Source of the DNA: Populus alba
Taxonomy: Eukaryota > Streptophyta > Magnoliopsida > Malpighiales > Salicaceae
DNA: 64,000 bases
Assembly: GCF_005239225.2 (NCBI RefSeq)
Contig: NC_133295.1
Span: forward strand, 8,184,001 to 8,248,000
Reading direction: 5' to 3'
The notes beneath the pieces were generated by a model. It was given only the letters and a program-made list of their open reading frames with translations. It did no database searches and was not told where the DNA came from. Shown here piece after piece: positions 30,819-43,906 of this stretch (within the stretch, counting starts at the first letter, position 1; every line of letters begins with the position of its first letter). The position numbers were made by a program, and so were the translations under genes.

Positions 30819-31476
30819 TGATTAGTACTTAAAAGTGCATTTTTATCAAGGTTTTATATTATCATTTTGCACTTGAAATATCAATAACTCCTTAACTAAA
30901 ACATGTTTTATAATAACATATCTAATAATATAATATACCTTTAATTTATGGTAAATGTTCATCTTAAATGCAGGCCTATCACATAAATGAAAGGATTGAT
31001 TGATGAGTTTAAGTACTGAAATTGAATGGACAAAGAGATGTTGGTGCAGTCCAAACTAGAACACTATTCGGTAATTGGGTCATATCTAGAGATGTAGATA
31101 TCGGATTCAGGTCTAATTTATATGGATGAAAAGGTAAGACATAGGCCTACAACTTTCATGTGGAGACTAAGATTTAAAAAGCCTGTTCTTAAGTCCAAAT
31201 TATAGCAACAACGGAGAATTCTAAATTTGTCCTACAGCCCAGACACTGTTCAGTGTTCAACCTATATCTCGAGTTCTAGAAGTTCAAATGATCTCAATTT
31301 TTTTTTTCTAGAAAGATAAAACAATTTCCTATAACTTTCATGAGTACAGGTGGTTCCGATTCTGATGTTAGCAATGACGTTTTATTCAAACAAGAAGATA
31401 AGGATTTTTCACCAAGTCAAGAGTTGACCACCCAATTAACAATTAGTCATCAGATCAATAGTTTCAAATTTTGGCT

Positions 31477-31483
31477 TATAAAA
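31477..31483 (+). promoter_or_regulatory. LTR TATA box pointing toward SLU7
   Basis: TTGGCTTATAAAAGGAGGC, the same context as 9225-9231. Transcription would run rightward, antisense to the SLU7 3' end. Confidence 0.6.
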
Positions 31484-31765
31484 GGAGGCATTTTCCATGT
31501 ATTTAAAAGCTTAGTTGTTCAGATTAAGAACTTGCTCTTGCTCTCTCTCTTTATATTTTTTTTTTGTAATTCTTAAGTTTTGCTTTCATTAATATCTTGT
31601 TTATGCTTTTCATTCCATTTCCTTTACTTATTTAACTTGTATCTTATTTATGTTCTTATTTTGTTTATTTATGTTTCTCTTCTTTATTATGTTTAGCTAA
31701 GTTTATTATATCAAAGTGAAAAGGTTACACTAATGGTGTAAGAATAAGTAGTGTAAACTCAACAT

Positions 31766-31811
31766 TTTTTTTTTTTTTGGTAAGCTGAATTATGTATTAA
31801 AAGAAAATGAA
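31766..31811 (-). mobile_element. Severely 5'-truncated LINE insertion (46 bp) with 14-bp TSD
   Basis: Reverse complement of the LINE 3' end at 22540-22578 (TTTTCTTTTAATACATAA..CAGCTTACC plus poly-A). Perfect duplications TGTAAACTCAACAT at 31752-31765 and 31812-31825. The sister LTR near 9485-9500 shows the empty site. Confidence 0.93.
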
Positions 31812-32434
31812 TGTAAACTCAACATGGACCTTAATGTTTAATATTAACATGTATTATCTTTTTATCTTACTAATTCTTAATACCTTACTTGTTAAATGAT
31901 TAATCTAGATTTGTGTTGTATAACACTTGGTATAACAAATGTTTGGTACTCTCATAACCCAACCATATGGTATTAACTACACCCGTGCTATGAAAGGAAC
32001 TTGATTTGTTATTTACATAACTTAGTATAATGAATTCCTGATAATATTTAAAAGTTTGATATTACTTAAATAAGATAATTAATATGATCATGTTAACAAT
32101 TTATGATGAGTTATTAATGACAAAACATCCGATTGGAACCTCCTTTGTGTGTGGTTTCCAGTTGAATAACAAGAGTTTATACTATACTTGTTTATGATCC
32201 TCTAATCTTGACACTTGTTTTTATCATTGTTTAATTCTCACATTGATCTTCCATCTCAAAATTCTTATCAACTTCTTCTCTTCTTTACGATTATTATTAT
32301 TGTTTTTGTTGTATTATTGTTGTTTATAATTTATACAATTAACCTCCCTGTGATTCGATCCTGGTCTTGCCGAGTTATTTATTACTTTACCATTTTTATA
32401 TTTAGAAAAAGATATCAATCTTTTAGCTATGTCA

Positions 32435-33194
32435 TTAAACCAAGTTAGACACGGGCATGATGACCTAGGTTAAAGTTATTTGCTCAAGCAAAGGGTAAGT
32501 TGGTGCCAACACCGAGGGCAAGCTAGAGAGCAGCTTGTTCAGGCTTAGCCTAGGGCGAGCTGGAAAGCTAGTCACCCGAGCCTCTCTGAGGTGAGCTAGA
32601 CTTTTTTTTCTTTTATTGGTACATCAATATAGAAAATCCATTTTTTGATTCCGATAAAGAGAGAACTAAAGAACATAACAATATTCTCACGATGGTGATA
32701 TAAGAGAGTTTGTAAAATTTTAAAGGCTAAGAGTCTTTCCCGATATCCATTTCCCTTAAAAAGTGAGTGCCGAAGAAAAATCACATTCCATTAATCAAAC
32801 ACCATCTAAGAGTCGAGTACAAGTCTTGGAGGCATCTATTTTTCGTTCCAAGAACTCACGTATGATGAGTAACCATCAATACACATACCTTTCTTGCTCA
32901 GGCTGATTTGTAACTTAATCTAAAATTCACAAAGTAGCTCGTAAAGAGAGCGTGATTTTTTAACCCTACCTTTTTTTTTTTCCCTGAAAAATCAAAATAT
33001 CGTTGCGGTTATTCGATTCATCACAATAACCCCCATTTGATATGAACTAGCTGCGCAGTTTGACCAATCAGATCATATATTATTCATCGGCGTTTATTTA
33101 TTAAGTACAAAAGCATACCATTGCGATTAAAGTTTTCTTTTTCTTAAAAAAAAAGCATGCTACAATCATCCCCAAACCCAGTAATACAGCAAGC
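32435..33194. other. Intergenic DNA and SLU7 3' flank
   Basis: 32500-32600 has four loose repeats of a GGGCGAGCTGG-like phrase. The SLU7 3' UTR should lie within about 33000-33194; a reverse AATAAA-like signal (TTTATT) is seen near 33093. No coding frame is supported. Confidence 0.5.
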
Positions 33195-36100
33195 TTAATG
33201 GAGGAAATCCTTCATTGGGTCATCATGATGTACTTTCTTCATCCTATATGCCTCCATATCCTCAGCAGTAACCTGTGATTATTAGAACATTTACCATTAA
33301 AATCCTATAGCAGCACAACACATAACCTTACATTCAAACCACACTCACGAGGGCCATACAATAAAGAAAGCAAAATGTTACCTCATCATTCCACCTGACA
33401 TTGTATTTCCGCTTCCTCTCATCCTTCTCCTCTCTCTTTCTTTGATCTTCCTGTACAAGCAAAACATATGAAATAAGCTTTCACAATCAATGAGCAAAGT
33501 TTATAGCATAACTTCAACCGCCCACTCACTTCACCAAAGAACCGATCAAAGAAATAATGAAGAAAATCAGAATGATCAGAGAGATTATAGAGTACTCCCA
33601 AAGTGGGGTTGCTATATGATGAGTCCCAGTTTTATGTGTAGAGGTACAACACACCAGAAGTACCTAGTAATTTCCCAAATGATTTAAAAGGCTGGATTCT
33701 TATTCACCTTTCTAAGCGCTTCAGCAAGTAACTTTTCATCCAAAACCAAATCTTCTGGGACCTCGGTTCCCCAGGTAGCAAGCCTTCTCTCCTCCACCGG
33801 TGCAGGTGCCTCTGTTTCATATGGGCATCACAGAATTAGAGCACTAGAAATCTAGCCATAACTGCTATTAGCTCATGAATACTTGAAAATTTTAGTTTGA
33901 CTAAAACCTTTGACAATCAATTGATCAATACTTTTTTGAAAATATATTTACAATATTCATGCGATCTAACTCAACAATTGTCAACTGGAAAACATGATGG
34001 CACCCAATCCAAGATTCCAGATAACAAGTCAAATCTAAGATTAAGAGAAGCAAGCTTTTACAGTGAACTGAATCACATGATAAAGAAAACACTAACAATA
34101 AAAGACATATCTTTTGAGATTTAAAAAAAAAATGCAACACTTTGTGTTAATTTTAGCGTTGGAAAAATTGTTTCATTGCATGACATACATGTACTATTAA
34201 ATATTACTTAATGAACTGTATATTTTTTATTATTATATTGAGCCCCCAGTTTAACCGTTAATCTAGAGGTCAAACCAGTAACCAATGACCTAGTAACTTG
34301 GCCAGGTAACTGCAATATATAGAACTGAGAACAAACCTTCAGTTGCCTCTTTACGATCAATATTAGTCTTCATAAGATCAGTTGCAGCCTCAGCAGCCTT
34401 TATTCCAGCAGCACCTGTGCAATAACTGTTCCGAATCATCTGCTTGCAGCACTTGTAGCCCCATTGATGATCCTTCCACCATGATCCCCACACAGTTGTG
34501 TGATTATTAATGAAAACATCTTCTTCATACTTGCTTCTAGGAAGCACAGTCTCCTGTAAATAGCATTGGACAGAGCAATTACAACACTATTGATTGAGGA
34601 CAGTTATACAGAAGAAAAGTTACCATTATTATAGTTGCTGTGCCTTTTTAAGAGCACCTTTCTATGTTTGACTCACATATATAATTGAATTGAACAGTGA
34701 TATTTGTCTTTTGCTTTCTTCTCTATTTCTTATTTGTTTATCCCCTCTCCTGTTGGACTTCTTTCTGCATTACTTTCAATCTTTCTTCTATTTAATCCCT
34801 CCCTGCATCAATTTTTTCGTGCACATGAAAAAAATATAGAACATCTATGCGTCAAGGCCCTTTTTCTACTAGAGTGTCTCACCAGCTTTGTAGATAGAAT
34901 AGGAATTAACAGCTATTTTGTTTGTAATCTGGTATAGGGTATGTAGGCAAGGGTATGGATCTTGGACTTGAGCTTGTCAAGTAGTATAATGTATTATCTT
35001 CTTAAAAAATTGGGCCTTGGTAACTTGATTGAGGATGCACAAGCCTTTTGAAAATCCCACTTGAGGCATTTCTAGTGTTAGGCAGAACTTCAAATTATGC
35101 TGAAGATGGCCTCTCTTTTTTCATAAGTATTATATTGGTGATATTAAAAGAAAAATTATTCTACTGCAGGATGCATCATTTCAAGCAGCAATTACAGCTG
35201 CACATCTCAACAAACACGTACAATGACCAGATTGTCTTTTTTTTTTTTTTTTCTTGTACGATCACTGGTTTCTGCTGTCCTCCTAGTGCTTTCTCTACCT
35301 CTCTCTATACCATCTAAAGTTTATGAGAATCTTAGTGCTAACAGTGTGGCACTTTTCAGGTCTGACATGAAAACACAGGTTTATCACAGCTTCTCTATGG
35401 AAATACTAAACCAATAGATCACTTACCTGTAACAATAGATTAAATAAATTCTGCTTCAATTCTTACCTGTCCCTTGATAATCCGCCCAGCACGATCATAT
35501 TCAACTTGTCTTTCACTCTGGCCCAATAGAAGCTCTCTTGGAATTTCCTCTTCACTAGCCGCATTGCCATACTTCTCCATAATAGTGTCCTTTGTTCGGG
35601 TCTTCAACTTATCTTTTATGACCTTATGATTTTTATATAGCAACTCAGCTTGTGATGGAGCTGCTTGCATGTGAATATCTTGTCCCTTCTCAAATGCCTC
35701 CCAAGCATGGATGTTGAGATGCTTGAACTCCAATGCTTGACCACTATTTCTATATCGGTTATCTCCCTGTAACATTTTTAAAAGAAATGTTTATTAAAAA
35801 TGTCACTAAGGCATATCAATGAAGTTCCAGAGGTATTTAAAATTTTCTACTCTCATGGGCACTTACCCCATAGAATTTTTCATTTGGATCCGCATCTGGA
35901 AGAGGATCCTCACGCATAGAGCGGGTTTTGGGGTCATAGTGGGCAGAGTTAACATCAAGATTTAAAAGATATTTTGCTGTGTCCTCGCGAATACGCAAAT
36001 TCCTAACAGTTCCTGTGCTCCCACCACCTGTTGTTCGCACACGCTTCTCAACCTTTGCAAAGTCCATTTGTTTGCTCTCATCAACCTTGGCTTCATCAAC

Positions 36101-37203
36101 CCTTAAATCATCCTCATCATTGTCCACATCGCTAACACCATCCTCAACATTTTGATTTCCATTTTTCTCCTCCAATTTCTTAAGTTGTTGTTCCTTCATG
36201 TGCTTCCTTCGAGCTGCATCTCGAGCTTCATATCTTTCAACAACATGAGCATAGCTTGATGGGTCATAACCATTCCACCGGTCTCGCTTGCCATCATAAT
36301 CAAGCTCAATCGTCTCTATTTTTTCATCAGGGGCTATGTGTGTGTTTGTCCACTTTGCACCAACTTTCCTGGGCCTTTCAACACATGACTTTGCATCATG
36401 TGTCATTGCTCCACAGCTGTTAGCATGTGTAAGAGGATAAATCATCATCTCCTAACTTGTGTGAACTTAAACATGCAAGCACACATGTCACCGCAGAGCA
36501 CACACAAACACCCACAGAGAGAAAAAGAGATCACTTACTTGATGCATGCACCCTTTCTATATTTTTCGGCCTGGAAAACTTTGGCACCTCTGTCATACCA
36601 TGATTTTGTATAATTAGGATCTGATTTCCACTTCCTTTGATGTTTCAAGCTCTAATTAGCAGCAAAAATATTATCAAAATCAAAATTCAGCCTTCACACA
36701 AGTAGAAGCATAAGAAGAAAAGAAGGAAGAAAAAACAAGGTGCAAGCAACTTACAGGTTTCTCGGCATTAAGATACCAAGGTGCAGATGACATATACTGA
36801 GGAATATGAGGATTAATCTCCTTTCCATCTTCATCAACCTCAGCAGGGGCAAGCCCAGCTTTACGCGCTTCTTCCAATTCAATCTGCTTCCTATGGTCCT
36901 CTCTAGACTTAAATGCAACTGCAAGACAAGACCCACCCAAAAGAGACTTGAATTTGAATTCAGCCATTTTCATTTTATTTTTCATAAAATCCAAAATCTA
37001 TTAACATAAAAATAGAAATATTATTAATAGCTAAAATTATAAACATTCATCGATCGATCGATCGACCGACCGACCGGCCAGAATCGTCTTAAAATAAGAT
37101 AACAAAATCTCATATATCCCAAATCTAATGTTAAGAAAACAACATCCCATTCGAAAGAAAGAGATTTAACTAAAATAAAACACATACCTGATGCGGTTGC
37201 CAT
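33195..37203 (-). CDS. SLU7: Pre-mRNA-splicing factor SLU7
   Basis: Nine coding exons on the minus strand: 37203-37188, 36918-36755, 36651-36539, 36416-35867, 35766-35467, 34553-34337, 33811-33708, 33450-33382 and 33272-33195. All introns are GT-AG. The joined frame is 536 codons plus TAA, close to the 535 aa of Arabidopsis SLU7 (from memory). Features: N-terminal [20 protein letters not shown]; a CCHC zinc knuckle [14 protein letters not shown] at residues 96-109 spanning the exon 3/4 joint; WNGYDPSSY; an acidic Asp/Glu segment near 190-215; [29 protein letters not shown]; a Lys/Arg-rich C-terminus. SLU7 acts in the nucleus at the second catalytic step of splicing, helping choose the 3' splice site. 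No lesion was seen, so this is a functional host gene. Start choice: the ATG joins in frame to exon 2 and gives the conserved MATAS start. Confidence 0.96.
37049..37077. repeat. (ATCG)n/(ACCG)n microsatellite in SLU7 intron 1
   Basis: ATCG units passing into ACCG units within the first intron (36919-37187). Confidence 0.9.
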
Positions 37204-37440
37204 GATGTATGTGATACAAAGCAAACCCCAACCCTAGTCTAATTCACAAACAAAGACAGGAAGAAACCCACCCACAGAAAAGAGGGTCAAGAAAGCAAAG
37301 GGGATCCAGAGTTCATACGCGTCAAGTTTTCACTAAACATATGATTCCTTTCTTATCCTTTCAAAAATCGCCACCACCTCGACCATACGACGCCGTTTCA
37401 ATTCAGGTGGCTTAGGGTTAAATTCTTAACCCATTTTGAT
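37204..37440 (-). promoter_or_regulatory. SLU7 5' UTR and core promoter region
   Basis: Upstream of the ATG on the minus strand. A TAACCCTAA telo-box-like motif at 37412-37420 and an AACGGCGTCG string near 37390 are typical of plant housekeeping promoters. No clear TATA box. The transcription start is not determinable here. Confidence 0.5.
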
Positions 37441-40400
37441 TGATAAATCCAAACCAGGTTGTCAATGCAGTCCTTTTTTGTAATTTGCAATTGGAACGAG
37501 ATGCTTCGATACCAAATCATTCTAGCCACCGATGACAGGGTATACACAAATTCAGAAAATGATATAACCATAACTATATTCAAATACAACAATAATAATA
37601 ATCATAGCTTAGCCATTACTCATCATGTTTTAATTTTGAATAACCATATTAAAATCATTAGATTTCAAATATTCATTTCTCTCTTTGTAAAAAAAAAAAA
37701 AAAAAACTTCATTAAATAGAAATTTTTAAATTTCTTAAAATAAATAATATTAATAAATCTAGTTAACATCATGCAAACACACATCTCATTAACAATAACC
37801 AAATAAATTTAAAAAATAATTAAAATATTTTTAAAATATATCTATTCATAATATAACTTTGATGGAAAAATTATAATTACAAAATACTTGTATGCGTGTA
37901 TACTTATTAGATATGATTTCGATTTACATACCACAAAAAATAACATAATTATAATTACAAATTATTATTTTTAGATTTTATCCAAATCCTAAACAAATGT
38001 TTTTTTTTTCCTATAACACTACTGCTCATTGGATACAATACCATTTTCATCTCTAATTCTAGCATTTTGTTTCAAAAATATGTATGCATGTATATGCAAC
38101 TTATTATGGTTACTTGAAGCTACTAAAATCATAGTGCCTTCAGACTTCATAAATAATAAAATTATGCTTACAGTGTAATAAATGTAATTTTTTTATAATT
38201 TAAACAATACTTCATTCTTTTATGAGATAGCATAAAACTTTTTTTTTTTAGATTATACTTATCATCCCTGGTTATCGTAGTTGCAAAGTAATTAGGTAAG
38301 TTATCAAGAGATTATATTTTTTTTTTGATACATCAATAAATCTATTTAATAGTTTGTAATTATTCACTTATATTTATACCAAAAATAATTCATTCATGTA
38401 TAGTATGGTTATGAATAATAATTGTCATTATTATTTTTCAAGCAAATCAACAAAGAAAGCTAAAATATATTATCGAGTAGTAATGAAAAGTGAAATTAAC
38501 TATCTCTTAGAAGATCATGATTAACAATGGTGGTCAACGATTAAGTTTTATACACAAAAAAGAGTTTTAACAGGTTAATTGATGGATATTATAGTATAAC
38601 AAGAACATGTATGATTTCCATAAAGGATACATACAAATAAAGCAGTACAGATTATATTAGGATTAATATTGTATAGTCTTTATCTACCATAAACAATTTA
38701 TATAGGATTAGAATTTTATATTTATATGAAATTCTATCCTTATAACATTATAAATTGATCTTCTAAATGCTGCAAATAATAACCAGCTCAATATACACAA
38801 TATCTTCATAGCTTTTTACTATTTATTGATTTATTTTACTTATCGAAATTTATATCTTTTCTTTACGACTTTATTTACTTGATTTATGTTTTTAAGTAGT
38901 TTAGATTTAGACATTACCCTTTTTTTTTGTTCTTAAATTGTTAAGGTCAAGTTTAGAACTCTATATTTTGTTTGATTAGTGAGGTTGTTACAAGCTTTCA
39001 ATTATTTATTGATAAGATGATCAATCATAGTATCTAATAGATTAACAAATTGGCATGCATAGTGGGACTACTTTGTTAAAATTATAACAAATTACTAATC
39101 ATGCTTAAAATACAATACATCATTATAGTGACTAATGACCTATAAATCTGTGCAAATGATAAAAACAATTCTCATGGCCATAAAGATTCTAACAATCATC
39201 CACCAATCTAGGTGGCAATGAAACAACCTTTAATAGACGAGCCATAAAATGGCTTTTTATTGTATATTTATAATAATAAAAAAAATACACTTTGACAATG
39301 CCATGTTGCCCCCATATTGTCTCTCATGCTCTTACTTTTTTCAACGTCATTACCTCTACTAATTTATGATAAATATGTTGATGTATTTATACCTCCAATA
39401 TAACTACATGTTTGTCCATTTTTGGGACTTGATGGAGTGATTAAGTGATTGCAGTTATTTTTACCAAACTCTAATCAATTAGTAGTGGTTCCGTTTGAAG
39501 GAACGTCATTTTTTCATAATTTAAACTTGTCTAACATGGATTCAAAGGTATCCAAATAAAGATAAAAAATAAAACCAAATGATAAATACCACAATAATAT
39601 TATAGTCGTCAACAAGATTATACAGGTCATGGCTGATTAACTCAATCAAATCCAAAACAAGCTAAAATAGAGTCAGTTGGGCACTTTATTTGTCCAAATA
39701 CTTGGAGGCAAGTCTCAAGATATTCCTTAATAATAATCACTTTAATAGGAATGTTTAAAAATATCTAAACTCGTTTTATATATCATATGGCTACAAGCAT
39801 TATAGTAAGCTCGACCTAAATTAGGCATGATTACGCATGAGGTACTATGTATCCTATAAGTGTATAAACAACCTCAAACCATTACATGGCTTAACAACAT
39901 TATCTACAACCACCATAACCTATACATAGGCAATTTAATTCCCTACTGGCTACCTTTCAACAAGGCAATCAGAATCCTTATATACCCCTAACACTTGTTA
40001 TCGACCAATAAGTAAGGGAAATTTATAGGATTGAATTAGACTAGCATTTAAGATTGATAGTTTAGAAGTTGGAAGTATTGTTAGGTCTATATATAAGTCC
40101 ACACCTTAAATAGTTGACAAGTTGTATCCAATTCATAGAGAATCAAGATAACATATTTTAAATGATTTTCTAGAAATGATAATAGTCAATAAGGTAATAA
40201 TACATCATCAAGTTCACTTATCAATATGGTGATGGTGTTGTTAATCCTTTTTTTTTAATGAAAATAAGGCTATTTAGTTCATCAATGACTAAAAATATCT
40301 TTAATTAGTTTTCTATATTACCACCTAACTTCATCGATATTTGAAAAGAGATGGAGATTTATTTTCATGAGTACTTCTATAGAATAGAACTAAAAATAAA

Positions 40401-40630
40401 AGATTATGGTGAACTGAGTGAAAAAAACCATTTATAGAAACATGTCTGGTTGGAGAAGTTTAAATAAGTTCAAAAATAACTTATATCAGTTGTATAACTC
40501 AAATAAAGAAAATCATTTGATATCACTGTATTAAAAGAAGCTAACAAACCTAATAGTAAATAAGTAAAAGTGATTAAAATAGCTATTAAGAATAAAGATA
40601 ATTTTTTCAACATCAAAAGATTAGAAGAGA
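37441..40630. other. AT-rich intergenic DNA
   Basis: About 3.2 kb with poly-A/T runs and no supported coding frame, RNA gene or recognisable element. Short frames present are not protein-like. Confidence 0.6.
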
Positions 40631-41571
40631 TGATACGGTTCAATCCTGTGATACGACCCAAGTAAGGTCAAATTCGGATTTTGGCGTAAAAAGCGCAACA
40701 GTCCAGGTTTACGGCAATAGTCGTAATTCTCAATCCGAATATTGGATCGAGCTAATATTTTATGTGGACTCTCCAGACATGTTTTACTACCTTGGGTTAA
40801 ACATTCAAGTCAATCGGAGTTCGGGAAGGTACTGCAATACTGGTCCACAAAGGATGTATGAATTTTGTTATTTACTTCCATTTGACTTGTGGACTTCCTA
40901 TTTGGTTAGGATTCTTTTCCTACAAGGATGTGGCAGCTAGTTTTGGGAATTTTCTAATTCCACGAGGATCTTTAATGAGCTGCAATATAATCTACAAGTG
41001 TGGCAATGATTCATTAATGTTTCAGAATCCTTTTCTTATAAGGATTCCTTAGTCATCCTAGCTACACAAGGAAAGAAGGGCTGGTGGTATTTAATGACAG
41101 ATTAGTTATTTTTATTAATTTCTTTCATGTTTGGGCTTAATTAAAACTTTGTTTTGAGCTAGGGTCCAAGGCTTGTTTGGATCGAGTTATGGGCTTTTCA
41201 GATTAGGGTTTTGGGCCAGTTTTGAGGGGACCTCATATAAGTTCACATAAGAGGTCCATTAGGGTTAATTTTTCAACTATTTAAACTCATGTAAGCCATA
41301 ATTTCGACAGCTTTGATGAATATTATTCTGAATTTTTCAGTTTTAACGTGTGAGAGTGATTCTTGCATTCTTCAGTTCTTGAACGAACTGAATTTGACTT
41401 ATCGAAGATTAATTGGCTTCGTGGTGTTATTCTACTCATTCCAATAGTGTTGGTGCCTTGGGGCAGGTTTCCATTATGTCACACTCCTATCAGACCTATT
41501 TTAGTTTTTTGGGATCAGATCTCAATCTTGATTGTGGGTTGCGTGACCACGTGACCACGAGGTTCGCATCA
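40631..41571 (+). mobile_element. Solo LTR, subfamily A, TSD AGAGA
   Basis: TGATACGGTTCAATCC ... GAGGTTCGCATCA, 941 bp. Perfect 5-bp duplication AGAGA (40626-40630 and 41572-41576). No internal sequence remains, so it formed by LTR-LTR recombination. Confidence 0.94.
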
Positions 41572-41576
41572 AGAGA

Positions 41577-42356
41577 TATTTGATTAATTTATACAAGTAT
41601 ATAAAAAAATTCTAACTCCTAAGCAATCACACAATCTTTACTACTAAACTAAAAAAAATAAGAAATATTATAAATGGCATGACTTATGGAGACATGATAC
41701 TATCAATTATGTTGTTTTTAAAAACTAGATCTAAAAGGCATTAGAAGATGGTTGAATTCCTTTTAAGATAATAAAATAAAGGTGGATAATAACCTATTCC
41801 CTAAGATAATAAAAATAATAAATACTCATAAACCACAAGGACTTCTTAAAAAGGAAAACATAGAAAATCATGTGTGTTCGACCATGAAAAGGTTGGAATT
41901 GGTAACTAATATTATTACTAAGAAGAGGTATATAAATCATAATAAGGCCAAAGAATTGGCACTAAAAGATCACATAAAACTTTTTTGTGAAATAGATAGT
42001 TATGCAATGAAAGACTAAGACATTTAGACCTAAAAGGCTTGTTAGCAATAAATGGCATAAACATTATCCACAATAGAAGTTATAAAAGCTTAGTGGTAAA
42101 GATGACAAAGTGGCATGGATCACCAGCATCTCCTAGACCTGGAAAAAAATAGAAATAAGATTGATTAACTAAAACATTATTCAAAAGAATACAATGATTG
42201 AACACACTAGTATGAAGGACGATGCTAAACCATACACCTTACCAAGAGAATAGGCTTTCATAATAGACTAGTCTTTTAGCTTTTAAAAAATAAACAATGA
42301 TAAACACCTATCAAAATGCTAACAAATGGTGTTAATGATCAACCACAAACATAAAC
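41577..42356. other. AT-rich DNA between LTR insertions
   Basis: No feature supported. A 78-codon Lys/Asn-rich frame at 41782-42018 has no recognisable motif and reads like chance in A-rich DNA. Confidence 0.5.
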
Positions 42357-43055
42357 TGATGTGGACCAGCCCAGAAACACCAGCAAGGACCCATTACATG
42401 TTTCAAATGGTCCAATGACTCGGTTCAAGACAAAGACATTGAAAGAGGCATAGAATGCATTGGTTTTGAAGGTTTCACTAAGTCATAATTGAAAGGTACA
42501 TTAGAGTATTGAGAGGAGACCTTAGTACATCATATCCATGTGCAAGAGGGGTCCAACATAACCTTATTTGGGCCATGAAGTGAGGACATCAAAGAAAACA
42601 AAAGAATCCTATTACAACTTGAAAACAACATGGGTGGCTACATTTTCCTTTTGTTTCTAGGATTAAGGGGCTGTATGGAAGGCTATAAATAAGCCTTGAA
42701 TTAGTTCTGTAATATTTTACTTCATTCTCTTCTTCTCATTGCAGAACATAGATTAAATATTAAGGGCTTTATTTTATTTTGTTAGTTACAGCCCAAGGCT
42801 TGTTTAGGCTTAATTAATACTTTGTTTTCAGCTAGGATCCAAGGCTTGTTTGGATTAAGTTATGGGCTTTTCAGTTTAGGGTTTTGGGTCAATTTTGAGT
42901 GGACCTCATATAAGTCCATATAAAGGGTCCATTAGGGTTAACTTTTCAAGAACTATTTAAACTCATGTAAACCCAAATTCTGGCAGCTTTAATGATCATT
43001 ACTTTTGAATTTTTCAATTTTAACGTGTGAGTTATTCTTGCAGTCTTCAGTTCTT
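42357..43055 (+). mobile_element. LTR fragment, subfamily C, sense (palindrome left arm)
   Basis: Starts TGATGTGGACCAGCCC, includes the degenerate Pol-tail frame, and stops at CTTCAGTTCTT, missing the last fifth of the LTR. Confidence 0.88.
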
Positions 43056-43776
43056 AAAGTCAGATTCAGTTCGTTCAAGAACTGAAGAGTGCAAGAATCA
43101 CTCCCACACGTTAAAACTGAAAAATTTAGAATAATAATCATCAAAGCTGCCGCAATTTTGGCCTACATGAGTTTAAATAGTTCTTGAAAAGTTAACCCTA
43201 ATGGACCCCTTATATGGACTTTTATGAGGTCCACTCAAAACTGGCCCAAAATCCTAAAATGAAAAGCTCATAACTTAATCCAAACAAGCCTTGGATCCTA
43301 GCTTAAAACAAAGTATTAATTAAGCCCAAACAAGCCTTGGGCTGTAGCTAACAAAATAAAGTAAAACCCCTAATATTAAATCCATATTCTGCCATGAGAA
43401 AAAGAGAATGAACTAAAATAATACAGAACTGATTGAAGGCTTATTTATAGCCTTACATGTAGCCCCTTAATCCTAGAAACAAAAGGAAAAGGTAGCCACC
43501 ATGTTGTTTCCAAGTTGTAGTAGGATTCTTTTGTTTCCTTTGATGTCCTCATCTCATGGCCCAAATAAGGTTGTATTGGACCCCTCTTGCACATGGATAA
43601 GATGTACTAGGATCTTCTTTTGATACTCCAATGGACCTTCCAATTCTAACTTGGTGGAAACCTTCAAAACCAATGCATTCAATGCGTCTTTCAATGTCTT
43701 TGTCTTGGACCGAGTCATTGGTCCATTTGGAACATGTAATGGGTCCTTAGTGGTGTTTCTGGGCTGGTCCGCATCA
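43056..43776 (-). mobile_element. LTR fragment, subfamily C, antisense (palindrome right arm)
   Basis: AAGTCAGATTCAGTTCGTTC ... GGTCCGCATCA in reverse. With 42357-43055 it forms a nearly spacerless head-to-head palindrome with arms of about 700 bases. Confidence 0.88.
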
Positions 43777-43894
43777 CTAGGTACAAGTTATCTTTGTGTC
43801 ACACTCCTATCAAACCTGATTTACTTGGCTTTCCGGGAATCGGTGTCTTTGTATGTGGATTGTGTGACCACGTGATCATGAGGTTCGCATCAAT

Positions 43895-43906
43895 TGGTAT
43901 CAGAGC
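43895..43906 (+). other. Primer binding site, tRNA-Met type
   Basis: TGGTATCAGAGC two bases after the LTR terminal CA. Confidence 0.9.

Larger units (their letters stand above)
30819..32434 (+). mobile_element. Solo LTR, Athila-type
   Basis: TGATTAGTACTTAAAAGTGC start and TTTTAGCTATGTCA end match the LTR at 8552-10260 along its length, including TATA box and microsatellite. No primer site or internal sequence follows. Flanks CTAAG and TTAAA could be a decayed TSD. It contains a 46-bp LINE stub. Confidence 0.85.

Noticed and set aside
35048..35417. Frames in SLU7 intron 5 on the plus strand
   Set aside because: They lie within a clear GT-AG intron and look like low-complexity translations.
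41782..42018. 78-codon Lys/Asn-rich frame
   Set aside because: No motif or context support; expected by chance in A-rich DNA.
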